Assembly: GCA_905221605.1 (NCBI GenBank)
Contig: CAJNDS010001768.1
Location: 277,616 to 341,615, forward strand
Direction: 5' to 3'
DNA length: 64,000 nucleotides
DNA from: Symbiodinium natans
Taxonomy: Eukaryota; Sar; Dinophyceae; Suessiales; Symbiodiniaceae
A model generated the notes under the pieces. It saw only the letters and a program-made list of their open reading frames with translations. It was not told the DNA's origin and did no database searches. The position numbers were made by a program, and so were the translations under genes. Below, one piece after another: positions 1 through 12,300 of this stretch (within the stretch, counting starts at the first letter, position 1; the number at the start of each line of letters is the position of its first letter).

Positions 1-145
1 GGGCCCCTCGAAGGGACCCTTCATCTTATTCCCCTATATAACCCCTATATGTACCTTATATGAGCCACTACATACCCAAGTAGCCCCTAAATGATCCCCA
101 AAGAACCCCTAAGGTCCCTTATTGAGGGTTCCTCCTTTAGTCGCT
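1..145. mobile_element. About 150-bp CCCCTATATA-rich repeat element, copy 1
   Basis: GGGCCCCTCGAAGGGACCC ... AGGTCCCTTATTGAGGG and TCCTCCTTTAG. Ends are inverted relative to each other. Homologous to 20970-21084 and 46182-46330, and to 61526-61682 in reverse. Possibly truncated by the window edge. Confidence 0.6.
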
Positions 146-326
146 TGACTCTAAGCCCTGACCCCAAGCCCTAAACACATATGCCGCCATATGCCCGACG
201 AGTAAAAGGGAGAAACTATGGACCCTCAATACGGGTAAGGGGGGTACGCAAGTCTTGCTTCAGGCCTAGACTCTAAACCCCAAACCCTAAACCTAACCCT
301 AAAACCCTAAACCCTAAACCCTAAAC

Positions 327-3300
327 CCTCCATGAGTCCTGCTTCAGCTGCGCGTGCAGCGTGCGGAAGCCTCCGTAGCTCTCCGAAGCACGGAAGCTTT
401 GAAGTCTGGAGCTCGCAAAAGCCACTGTAGGGAACTTGGGAAGAAGGTACCTAAACCCTAATTCTTTAATCCCTAATCCCTAAACCTTGAACAACTCCAA
501 ACCCTAAACCCTATACCGCCCCCTATAGCCCAGAAAAAGGTCTCTAATATTGGGGGGATAGAAACGACCAAATTCCCTACTAAGAAGTAGTAAGTAAACC
601 CCACAAGCTGAAAGTCCAAAGCCAAGTTGCAGTATAGCGACCGGACAACTTTAGGATCTATAAGGTTTAGGGTTTAGGGCTGAGGGTCCCTAAACACTAA
701 ACTGCTAAGTCCCAGACCCTGAACCCTGAGGCACTTCTGAAAAGCGTCCCTTCTGATTCCAGGGGTTGAATCCGTTTGCGGCAGGGTTTTAAAAACTGTA
801 AACCCAAAGTAAGGCCCAAATTCCTGGTGAAGCGCCTTTGGGCACTTTGTTTGGTATCGGGGGAGGGGGGGAGAACTTGCAGGTTCGGGGTACTGATAGC
901 CCCACTATAAGTGTATTTACAACCTACGGACTTAGGGTTAGGGTTGAGAGTTTAGGGTTTAGAGCTTGGGTAGTTTAAAACCCACTTCGAAGTTATAAAC
1001 TCTGAACACAATTGTGTTTGCGCTAGCTTGGAAGCCAGTAGCCACATTACAGTAAGCGCACCCCTTTTTTTGGGGTTGGTGACAGAAAAAGGGTACCTTT
1101 GAACCAAGACAGGGGAACATGTTGCAAAGGGTAGCACTGGGCTACCAATTTCGTAAGTGCCTCAAGAACCTTGAAGAGATTGTTTGAGCTTTACCGCAGC
1201 AACTTAACCCAACCCTAAACCCCCAAACCTAAACCCTAAACCCCAAACCCTAAACCCAAAACCCTGACCCTAAACCCCAAACCCCAAACTCCAAACCCTA
1301 AACCCGAAACCCTAAACCCCCTCAACCCTCCATAAAGGACAGGCCTTGCGAGGCATCCGCGGAAAGGAGCTGCCGCAACCGTGCCTCTAACGCCGCCTCT
1401 TGGGGCGGTGGGGTTTAGGGTTTAGGATTTAGGGTTTATTGTTTAGGGTTTAGGGTTGGGGGTTGAGGGTTGAGGGTTCAGGGTCCGACCCTGGCGGCGT
1501 GTTGGATGGGAAAAGGAGGTGAAAACCTCCCTCTTTCCCTCCTTACCCCCCCAAAACGCGGGGGGGGGGGGGGGTGGAGGGGGGGGGGGGGAGGGGGGGG
1601 GGTGAGGCGGGGGTCGGTGCACAATTTTTTCGTGGAGGACCGCGCCACCCGCACAGCGTAAACAGGGCGTTCAGCACGGGGGGGTAGGGGCGCCCTCCCC
1701 ACCCACCCCCCCCACCCCCCTTCCCTGCCCCCCACCCCCCCCCCCTCTCCCCCCCACCCCCCACCCACCTGTCTTTTTGGCTTGAGCTTGTCCTGGTGCT
1801 GCCCCCGCGGGGGTCGGCGGCTTGAGCCGGAGGCTCTTAAATTTATGGTTTTTGGGGAGGGTGGGGGGGGGAGGGGGGGGGGGGGGGTGGCTTGGAAGCC
1901 CTTTTGACTTGAGAAATCCGCCGAGCCTCGTCGGACCCCTTTTTTTTGCCTCAAATGGGTACCCCTGCCTGGGAAAACCCCCCCCACCCCCCCCCACCCC
2001 CCCCCGCACCCCCCCCCCCACCACCCCCCCCCCCACCCCCCCCCCACCCCCCCACCCCCCCCCCACCCCCCCCCCCCACCCCCCCCCCCCCCCCCCCCCC
2101 AACCCCCCCCCCCCCTTTTTCCTGCCCCCGCCCCTTTTGAGGGGCCTGGCTCAACCCTACCCCAAAAAAACCCCAAAGCTTGAGCCCTAAGCCCTCAATC
2201 CTAAACTAACCCTCAACCCTAAACCCCAACCATAAAACAATAAACCCGGAACCCTAAACCCTAAACCCAACCCTTATTGCTTGGGGTCCAGCGACTTGGG
2301 CGCTGTGGAATCACCATGCTCACGCGGATGCGCTGGGCCGGGCCGAGGCGGGTCGCGTAGCGTTAAAATTAAGGTTAGTAAGGTGGGTTGTGGCGAGTAT
2401 GCAAGAGTTTCTAGGGGATACGGGGTGGACCTACTATGTCAAAAGAGCTTCGAAGTAGGGGTTATAGGGGTTTAGAGTTTAGGATTTGGCTTAGAAGTTT
2501 AGGGTTTACAGGGCTTCGGGTTTAAAGTTTACAGGGTTTGGGTTTCAGGGCTTGAGGGGGTGTAGGGTTGAGGGTTGAGGGAGCGTAGGCTTGAGCGCAT
2601 AGAGGTGAGGCCTTAGGGACCCTAAACCCTAAATCCTAAACCCTAATAGGTTCGAGAGTCTGCAGGCTTGCTAGGAGTGTACATAAACGGGTCTTCTCTG
2701 GAGGTCCAGGACAACAAAGGAAACAAATGTTGGAGAGCAACGCATTCTCAGATGTCCCCGAAAGTCCTAAATAGCCGACAGTCCTTCCCTTAAACTGACA
2801 CTCATTCAACTCATTCACAAGCACTCTAGACCCTAAACCCTGTTTTTACCCAAAGGCGAAAGCCATACCATGTCGTAATGTTCTTTGTGGATTTCAGCAA
2901 AAGGGGGATCTTCCCACAACGCTACCGAAAAAAAACCCTAAACCCGCAAGTAACTTCCAGCCCCTGAACCCGAAGATTCTACGCCAACGCAACACCTCAA
3001 CACCCTAAACCCCAAACTCATCCAAACTCCAAACCCGGATCCCTAAACCCGCAGCCCGCAACCCCCAACCCTAAGCCCTAAACCATCCTAAGCCCTAACC
3101 CTAAACCCTAAACCCTAAACCCTAAACCCCAAACCCACATCCCGCCTCCATGACGGAGCTTGCAGTCCGCGTGTTGCCCACGCCGTGCTCACGGCGCGGG
3201 GGCGGGAGCTTTACCCTTATAGTACCTGTTCAGGGACCTCTTGGCCTCTTGCGCGTAGTTTTGGAATGCTGAGGTAGTTCCGGTGGGTTTAGTTTCGGTG

Positions 3301-6300
3301 GGTACCCGGTTAGAAGTAACCGCAGCGTTGGGTTTGGGGCTCGAAATAGCGTCCTGGGGTGTGGGGTTGATAGGGAGTTTGTCTAAAAGATATGTAATTG
3401 AAGCCAACCGGGTCGCAGCGTACATAGAAGATTTCGGGGGGTTTTGGGTTCTAGTTCCTGAGCTGCAAACCCTAAACCCCACATCCAGGCGCTGTCCAGA
3501 CTGCGTCGCATGAAATGCAAACATGCTTGAGCAATGACTCGTCTTCCTTGTGAAGGAGTTGCGTTTTTGTTGGGGCCATGGGGTTTCGGGCTTCGGAACG
3601 CAAAACCCTGTCTTACCTACTACTGCTAAATGCTAAAGAACCCCGCAAAAATAAATTCTTCCTTGTAGGGGCAAGAAAGGGATTGTTAATGTTTGGGTTG
3701 AAGGTTAAACAAAAGGTAAGGGACCATATTAAGGGACCGTGGAACTACCCTAATAGCTATGGAGCTTCGGGCGTAGGAGGCCCCCTTAGGGACCAAATGA
3801 ACCTTAAACAGGGTATACGGTTCATATTGCCTCAATGGGACATGTACTACAGGGTGTATGACCCCTAAACCCTAAACCCTAAACCCTAAACCCTAAACCC
3901 TAAACCCTAAACCCTAAACCCTAAACCCTAAACCCCAAACCCTAACCCGTTCCACTTGGTCCCTCGCCCCCCCCCCCCCCCCCGCGCCGTGGCCAGCACC
4001 GGCAGCCCGGCAGATTGCAGGAAAACGGCGGCCACCTCGGGGTTTAGGGTTTAGGGTTTAGGGTTTAGGGTTTAGGGTTTAGGGGTTTCAGAGGGTTTTG
4101 TTAAGGGGTGTGTAGGGTTTCGCGGGTACATAGGGTTTATAGGGTTTCGAGGGCTTATTAGGGTGTAAAGGGTTTACAGGCTGTGTAGGGGCTAGAGGGT
4201 GTAGAGGGTTTAGGGTTTAAAAGGGGTCAGAGGGTCCGGAGGGTGTATAGGGTTTCTAGGGTTCTTAGGGTTTTGGCTTCTAGGGTTCAGGTTTGGTGGG
4301 TTTAGGTATAGGTTTTGGGTTTGTAGGGTTTATAGGGTTTAGGGTTTAGGGTTTAGGGTTTGTAGGGTTTATACGGCTTAGGCTTATGGGGTTTGCAGGG
4401 CTTCTAGGGTTTGTAGGGTTTGTAGGGTTAATAAGGTTTACAGGGTTTATAGGGTTTATAGGGTTTGTAGGGTTGATAGGCTTTCTAGGGTTTAGGCTTA
4501 CAGGGTTCCGGGTTTGGAGGGTTTAGAGGGTTTCTAGCGTGTAGAGGGTTTAGGCTTGGTTTAGAGGGTTTAGAAGGTTTAGAGGGTTCAGAGGGTTTAG
4601 CAGGAGGTACAGAGTTTATAGGGTATGCAGGGTTTTTAGGGTGTACGGGGTTTAAAGGGTCTGTAGGGTTTGTAGGATTTGTAGGGTTTCAAGGGCAAAT
4701 AGGGTTCTAGAGTTTATAGGGTTTAGGCTCAAAGAATTTTGTAAGAAACAGCAGCCTACTGTTCTTCTGCAGTCTACCGAAGAATCCGGGGAGGGGTTTG
4801 TTCGGCTTGTTGAATCGCAACCATCGACAAGAAGTGGATAGTCTTGGGATCTGGTGGCAGGGTTCATAAGTTTGAGGTTGGCAAGAATTGTGGATTTGTG
4901 AGACACCTGCTTATTTTCTGCACCTGCAAACCCTACACTACCCCTAAACCCTAAGCCCCCTGAACCCTAAACTAGGCCCTAAACCCTAGACCCTACATCC
5001 CCTAAACCGCGGCCCGTAACCCGAAACTACCCCTAAACCCTAAACCCCCCTAAACTAAACCTAAACTGCACCTAAACCCTCAACCCCTGTGACCCTTAAA
5101 CCCGCTAGACCAAACCCTATACTACACCTAAACACTAAAACCCCTCTTAACCCTAAAAACCCCTGAACCCCTAAACGCCTTAAACCCTGAACTACACACC
5201 CTAAACTGCCCCTAAATCCTAACCCGCCTAAACTACAACCTGAACTACACCTGAACCTGAACCCTAAACCCCTCCAAACCCTGAACCCTAACTACAACCA
5301 AAACCGAAGCCCCCTTAAACCCTAAACTACCCCTAAACCCAAAACCCCCCTAAAACCCTAAACTACACCTATACCTCAAACCCCTCCCCTAAACCCTTAA
5401 CTACGCCTACACCCGAAACCCCTAAACCCTAAACTACCCCTAAACCCTAAACTACCCCTAAACCCAAAACCCAAAACCCTAAACCCGAAGCCCTAAACCC
5501 CAAACTACCCCTAAATCCTAAACCCGAAACCCTCCTAAATAAACTACCCCCCCCCCCCCCCCCCCCCCCTAAGCCCCCTAAACCCTGGGGTTTACGATAT
5601 AAGGGGTGCCTTATTGTGGTCTTTATTTCCAGGGGATCCTATGGGCCGGATCCATTGTCTGCACAAGACCGAGCATTGCAGCATAACCGACAACGGCCGT
5701 TGGCGAAGGTGCCTCTCGTGGCTTGGGTGGAATACGCTTAGGGTTTAGGGTTTAGGGTTTAGGGTTTAGGGTTTAGGGTTTAGGGTTTAGGGTTTAGGGT
5801 TTAGGGTTTAGGGTTTAGGGTTCGCCTTACGACACGGTGCCATGGGCGTTGTACAGTGGATACCTGCAGAACCTCCTCAGGCCGGACCGCGGCCGGGCCC
5901 CGCTGAAGGGACTTCTCCGCGTCGTACGCATAGATCATCATGCTTGTCCGGTAGTTCTGGTCCCCTTGGCTTAACCCCTAAACCCTAAAACCTACACCCT
6001 AAACCCTAAATCCTAAACTACCCCTAAACCCTGAACCCTAAACCCGAAACCCTAAACCCTAAACCCAAAACCCTAAACTTAAACTACCCCTAAACCCTAA
6101 ACTTAAACTACCCCTAAACCCTAAACCCTAAACCCGAAACCCGAAACCCTAAACCCTAAACCCTTCTTTCGTAAACCTCTAAATGGCCATCCTCTTCAGC
6201 TCCCGGCCGCCGGGGTCTCCAAGCGCTGCGCCTCAAGCCTGGTGCCAGGAGGTGCTCTCTCTCTCTCTCTCTCCCAAGGGTTTAGGGTTTAGGGTTTAGG

Positions 6301-9300
6301 GTTTAGGGTTTAGGGTTTGGGGTTTGGGGTTTAGGGTTTAGGGTTTGGGGTTTGGGGTTTGGGGTTTGGGGTGGGGTTTATAGTGTTCAGGGTTCAGGGT
6401 TCAGGGTTTAGGGTTTAGGGTTTAGGGTTTAGGCTTTAGGGTTTAGGGGGTGCTGCCCCCTTCTAGGGGTGGGGGTGGGCGGGGCGGGGGGGGGGGGGGG
6501 GGAATGTGGACACCTTTTTCGGCTTTGTGTTCAGGGCACAGTGTTCTTAGGATTCTTAGGGTTTTAGAGTTTGGGGCTCTTTGAGTTCTCAGGGCTCTCG
6601 AGGTTCGGGTTCTTAGGGTTTCGGGTTGGGGGTTTAGGGTTTAGGATCATGGCTCTTCAGGGCCTGGGCTCTTTTACTTGGGCCCAAAGTCTTGGAAAAA
6701 CCCTAAAACCTGAACCCAAGTCTATTGAGGGCGGATCCCGTCGCAGGGTTCAAAGTGTAGGGTAGAGGGTATCGGGTTTAGGGTATAGGGGTCGGGGTTT
6801 GGTTTACGGTTTAGGGTACAGGGTTTAGGGTTCAGTGCATGGGGAGTCATCAGGGCTTAGGGCTCAATGTTGTGGAGTTTCGAGTGGGAGCCTTGCCAAA
6901 AAAACCAAAACAATCCTGAACCCTAAGCCCCCGATAGCCCCTAAGCCCTAAAGCCCCACACCCTAAACCCTAGAACACCTACTCCATAGCTTTACGCATC
7001 CTCCATCCTTGAGCCCTCCAACTGTTCCTGATAGGATATCTAAGGCTTAGAGGCTGTTTGTTGTGGCTTTCTGGCTTCGGGGAAGCCCAACCCCAAGCAG
7101 AAGGGATGGAGATACCCCACTTGGAGGTTCATGAAACTTATTAACCACAAAAAGCTGTACTTAAGAGCTGTAATTATGACCATACTAGAGCCCTTAAGGG
7201 GGCTTAGAAGTGGGTTATAAGTTCAGTGATAATTAGTTAACAAGTACTACGAACCTCCAAGTAAGCCCGCGTAAACCCTAAGCCGAAGCTGCGTGACAGC
7301 AGAGGCTTTCGAGTTGTTTGTTCAGGCTGAGCTTCACAGCGATCTCCGCTGTCAAGCTCCGCAGTCCTAAACCCTAACCCCCTAAGCCCTTAACCCCTAA
7401 ACCCCTACCAAACCCTAAGACCTGAACCCTAAACCCTAAACCCTAAACCCCTAAACCCCTTAACCCCTTAATCCCGAGCCCCGAAGACCAGAGACATGCC
7501 GGGGGCCCTTGCCCGCGTGGAGTTGACCACTGCCTGGCACTCAGCTGTCAGAGATCAACTGTCAGTAGGGTTTAGGGTTTGGGGTTTTAGGGCTTAGGGT
7601 TTAGGGTTTAGGGTTTGGTTTAGGGTTTAGGGTTTAGGGTTTAGGGTTTAGGGTTTAGGGTTTAGGGTTTAGGGTTTAGGGTTTAGGGTTTAGGTGTTAG
7701 GGTTTAGGGTTTAGGGTTTAGGGTTTAGGGTTTAGGGTTTAGGGTTTAGGGTTTAGGGTTTAGGGTTTAGGGTTAAGGTTTAGGGTTTAGGGTTTAGGGG
7801 TTAGGGTTTAGGGTTTAGGGTTTAGGGTTTAGGGTTTAGGCTTTAGGGTTTAGGGTTTAGGGTTTTAGGGTTTTAGGGTTTGGGGTTTAGGGTTTAGGGT
7901 TTGGGGTTTGGGGTTCAGGGTTTAGGGTTTAGGAGTTAGGGCAATTATGTACATGGATAGAGGGCTTTTGGGAGTTTTGGGTTTATAACGCATGGCCGGC
8001 ATCGCTTGATCTCCCCATCCTGGCAACGGAAGAGTTGGGCTTTGGGGTTTGGGGTCTGGGGCTTGGGGTTTGGGGTTTAGGGCTAGGCTTTAGGGCAACG
8101 GAAGAAGGGGTTTTGGGTGTAGGGGGTTGCGGTTTAGGGCCTTGGGTTCTTAATGTAGGCTTTGGACCCTAAACCCTAAACCCTAAACCTTAAACCCTAA
8201 GCCCGAAACCCTAAACCCTAAACCGGAAACCCTTGGTTTCAGGGCTTCTGATGGTTTCGCGTCTGCGGTTAGGGTTTCGGTTTCGGCGCACGGAGGTGTT
8301 GCAGTTGTGGCAGTTAATTTTTAATTGCTTAAGAACCCCACACAATGGTTGTTTTAAAAAGATCTTCCTAAAAGAAGGGTAATATAGGGATTAAAAATCA
8401 TTTTCTGGGGGTTCTGAAGCAAACAGTAAAGGAACATCCATATCAATCCTGACGCTTGCCGTGCTGTTGGAGTTAAGCTTCAAGCTCTGCAGAGATGTTT
8501 TTAGAGATGATACCCGGGACGAAACAACAAACCCTAAACCCTAAATCCTAAACCCTAAACCCAAAGAGCCTTGCGGGAAAAGCCTGATAGCATAAGCCCT
8601 TGCTAAATCCAGCCCACCAGCGGGCCTTTGTAAACCGAGGAATGTGGCTTCCCTAGTACACCCCGAAACCCTAAACCCTAAACCCTAAACCCCAAACCCC
8701 TTGGGGTCTGGTGATGAGGGAATCCGATCCTCAAAAATGACCTCTCCAGCCCCAGACCCTGCACATCTTGTTCAGCCCTCGGCCCTAAATGCCCCTAAAG
8801 GCCTTAACGGCCCTGAAAGCCCTAAAGGGCCTAGATGGTCGTGAAGGCCCAAGAAAGCCCTAAACCCTGAACCTCCAAACCTCAGAACTGGCTCGTGCGT
8901 CCCTGAGTAAGCCCTGGGAGTTCGAACCCAGGATGCCCCCAAACACTCCAAGACAACACCTAAAGCTGCTACGGGTTCAGGGTTTAGGGTTTAGGGTCTA
9001 GGGTTTAGGGTTTAGGGTTTAGGGTTTAGGGAACGGGTTCAGGGCCGTTAGGGCGTAGGGTCATAGGGGTTCAGTGGGCCATACTAGTGCTTGGAAGCCC
9101 TTTTGACTTAGTAAGTAGGGTTAGTAAGGATGGTTATGGGGATTACGCTCGGGTTCTGGGGGATACTAAGGAGACTCACGACGTCAAAAAGAGCGTCTAA
9201 GTGGGGTGTAGGTTGCCAGGCTTTACCCGCAGACAGGCTTGAGGTTTAGGGATCGAAGGGTTTGGGGCCTCCAAGGCCACACAGTTTCACCCTTGGAGTT

Positions 9301-12300
9301 TAGGGTTTAGGGTTTAGGGTTTAGGGTTTAGGGTTTAGGGGCTCAGAGTTTAGGGGCAAGAGGCACCAGCCTGGAAGACTGCAATTGTGCGCGGCTGTCC
9401 TGTTCTACCGCGCCAGGGTCTGGGCTTGTGTTTTGCTTTAAGCCCTACGCCTTAAACCCTAATGAGACCCTCAACCACTTTGGAGTCTGGGTAGCATGTG
9501 TGCCTGTGTGCACGGGTCCTTTGATCTTACAGAATGAAACTGCGATTTGTACCCCGCCTTCATGTAGGCTGTTGAAAGATAAGGGCTTTAGGGTTTTAGG
9601 GTTTAAGGTTGTTAAGGGTTTACAGGAGAAGTCAGAGTTTAAGAGTCTAGATATTCTGGGTTTAGGGTTTGGCGGGTTAAGGGTTTGAGGGCTTGGGATT
9701 TCGGGCTTCTTTCTTGAGGACCAGACCCGGAAGTGCAAGGCTCCGTATTGCGTAAGCCCTTAACCCAAAACACAAACTCAAAAAAAAGAGGAACATGTGA
9801 CAATAGCGAGTACCCTAAACAAACTCGGTTCGCAGTATACATTTTGAAAACTTGATTATAGATCCTCGTTACACTAGAGTCTGTCCAACATTAGATTCAC
9901 ACAAATTAGCTAACGTCCATGGACCATGAACCCTTCGCCAAGGGATCCATTATGGGGGGGGGGGGGGGGGGGGGGGGGTACGATATTAGGGGGTACCTTT
10001 TTGGGGTTCTTCTTACAAGGGGATCCTACTATTTGGGGGTGTTTATTCTGGATCCCTTATTTTCGTAAACCCCCATATTACCCATACAGTGGATACTTGT
10101 CTACCCACAAAGAGCGGCATGGCTGGAACCCCACAGCACCCTGAACTTCAAAACGCAAACCCTGTACTTCCAGGGCCCTAATAGTTAGGTTACCAGAACC
10201 GTTAAGGCCTCAATTCTTAGGGCCCTGGAAGAATAGGGAAACCTCTCGAACAGCACTTCAGCCCTAAAACGCCTCCAGGGCCCTAAGCCCCTATGACCCT
10301 CCAACCCTCAAACTTCTGTGTGAAAGAGAAGTAAACCCTAAGCAAAACGTTGCGTGCCCTCTGAAACTGCGTGCCCTAAACCCTAAAAACTAAGCCCTAA
10401 ACCCTAAACCCTAAACCTTAAACCCTAAACCCAGCGACCTGAAAAACCCACACTTTGCGCGCCTTCGGAAACTTCGTGCAGCCGCACCACATCGACCTGG
10501 GGAACAACGACCCAGACTTGAATCCTTCTGGCTGAAGCCCTGTACAATCCTTAGCCACATGGGTGGCTGTCAAAATTATGATCCCTTTTGGGGTACCCTA
10601 AATATTAGGTGCCGTATTATACTAGGGATCCAAAAAGGGGACCATAATTTTGACAACCACCCACATGGGGTTGAGGGTTTTCTAAACCCCGAACCCTAAA
10701 CCTCAAATCTCACACCCCTAACCGTCCTAACCCCAAACCCAAATCTCAAACCAAATGACGAGGGTTTCAGGGTTGAGGGTGTTAGGGTTCAGGGTTTCTA
10801 GGGTTAAACCAACAAGCCTACACCTCTTAAACTGTGGTTTCGGGTTCAGGGTTTAGGGTTCTGATAGGGGCTTCAGGGTTTCAGGGCTCGAGGTTGTCTG
10901 GATTAAGGCCTTCAAATTTAGGGTTTAGGGGCTTATGGAAGTTCATCACGGTTATAAGGCATTAGGACTTGTGTTTGGAGATTTAGGGTTCAGGATGTAG
11001 GGTTCGGGTAGAACTTCAATCATTCTACCCTGGGCCCAACATTAAACCTTTTGACTAGGCTGCCCAGTAAGCAAGGCTTAAAAAGGGTGCCCTTTTTTGC
11101 TTAAAGGGGTTTAACAGGGGAACCTAGAGCCCCCAAAAAGGGAATAAGGGCACTACTGGGCATCCTAGTTGAGCCGTCTGAACTTATAGGACTCCACTCT
11201 TGTCAAAACCCGGAAGCCTAAACACCAAACACTGTCAAACTTAAGCCCGTGAACGTTACGCCATGGGAGCCTCCGAGCGCCCGAGCCATAACCCTTAGAC
11301 TCAAACATTAGCCCAGACAACTTCTATCTGGGCCCACAAACCCTGGAACAAGAGTCTTTAGAGCCTTAGGGTAGACCCTAAAGTCTAAACCCTAAACCCC
11401 AAACCCCAAAAGCCTAAACCCTGAACCCTAAACCCTAAAACCCTAAAACCCCAAAACCCTAAACCCTAAGGACTTTGGAAGGCGTGGGGCGACGTCTCCG
11501 TCGCAGAGGCCTGTCGGACACTCACAAGAAGCCCTTGCGTTTGGGGACTTAAGGGCTCCGGGTTTAGGGTTTAGGGTTTCAGTAGGGTTTAGGGTCTAGG
11601 GTCTAGGGTGGCTTAGGGTTTTAGGGCTTTAGGGTTGAGGGTGGCTCAGGAATTTCGGGGTTTCGGGGATTAAGCCGGGCTTCGGGCTCAAGGTGTTGAA
11701 GGGGCTTAGGTCCAAGAGGAACCTAGGAGTAACAGTGGGTGCCCTTGGGGGACCCAAGGGCCTGATAAGGGGACCTAAACAAAAAAGGGCCTACTCTGGG
11801 TCCTAGACAGTTGAGGGTTCAAGTAGGATTTAGGAACTTAGGGGTTCACGATCTTAGGGGGTACGTTCCTGTTTGTCGAAGGGGACCCTTTGGTTAGAGG
11901 TCCCCGATTCTCGTAAACTCCCATTTAGGGGGTTTTGGGGGGGGGTTTTAGGGCCAAGCTTAGGGTTTAGGGTTTAGGGTTTAGGGTTTAGGGTTTAGGG
12001 TTTAGGGTTTAGGGTTTAGGGTTTAGGGTTTAGGGTTTAGGGTTTAGGGCCCCAAGCTCGGGATTCTAGGCTGTCACGTCATTCAGGAGCCCGTGGCTGC
12101 TTGGCTGCACTCAGAAGGCTGGGCTAAACCTTAAGTTTTTAGCTGCCTTATTAGGAAACCCACTAAACCCAAAAAGGCTAAGGATCTAAAGTTACAGTAA
12201 AGCACCACAGAGCCTTTTGGGTTAGGGGCTTATCCAGGGCGGTGCTCCTTTTTTTCGTAGGGAATGAGAGAAGAAGGTGAGCCTTTATACGACCTGAACC

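Noticed and set aside
1478-2190. Long Gly-rich and Pro-rich open frames
   Set aside because: Produced by poly-G/poly-C tracts; all frames on both strands are open there.
7566-7940. True chromosome end
   Set aside because: Arrays of both orientations continue on both sides with genes beyond; they are interstitial.
8906-8940. T-arm-like CTGGGAGTTCGAACCCAG
   Set aside because: A good stem-loop, but no matching tRNA body upstream.
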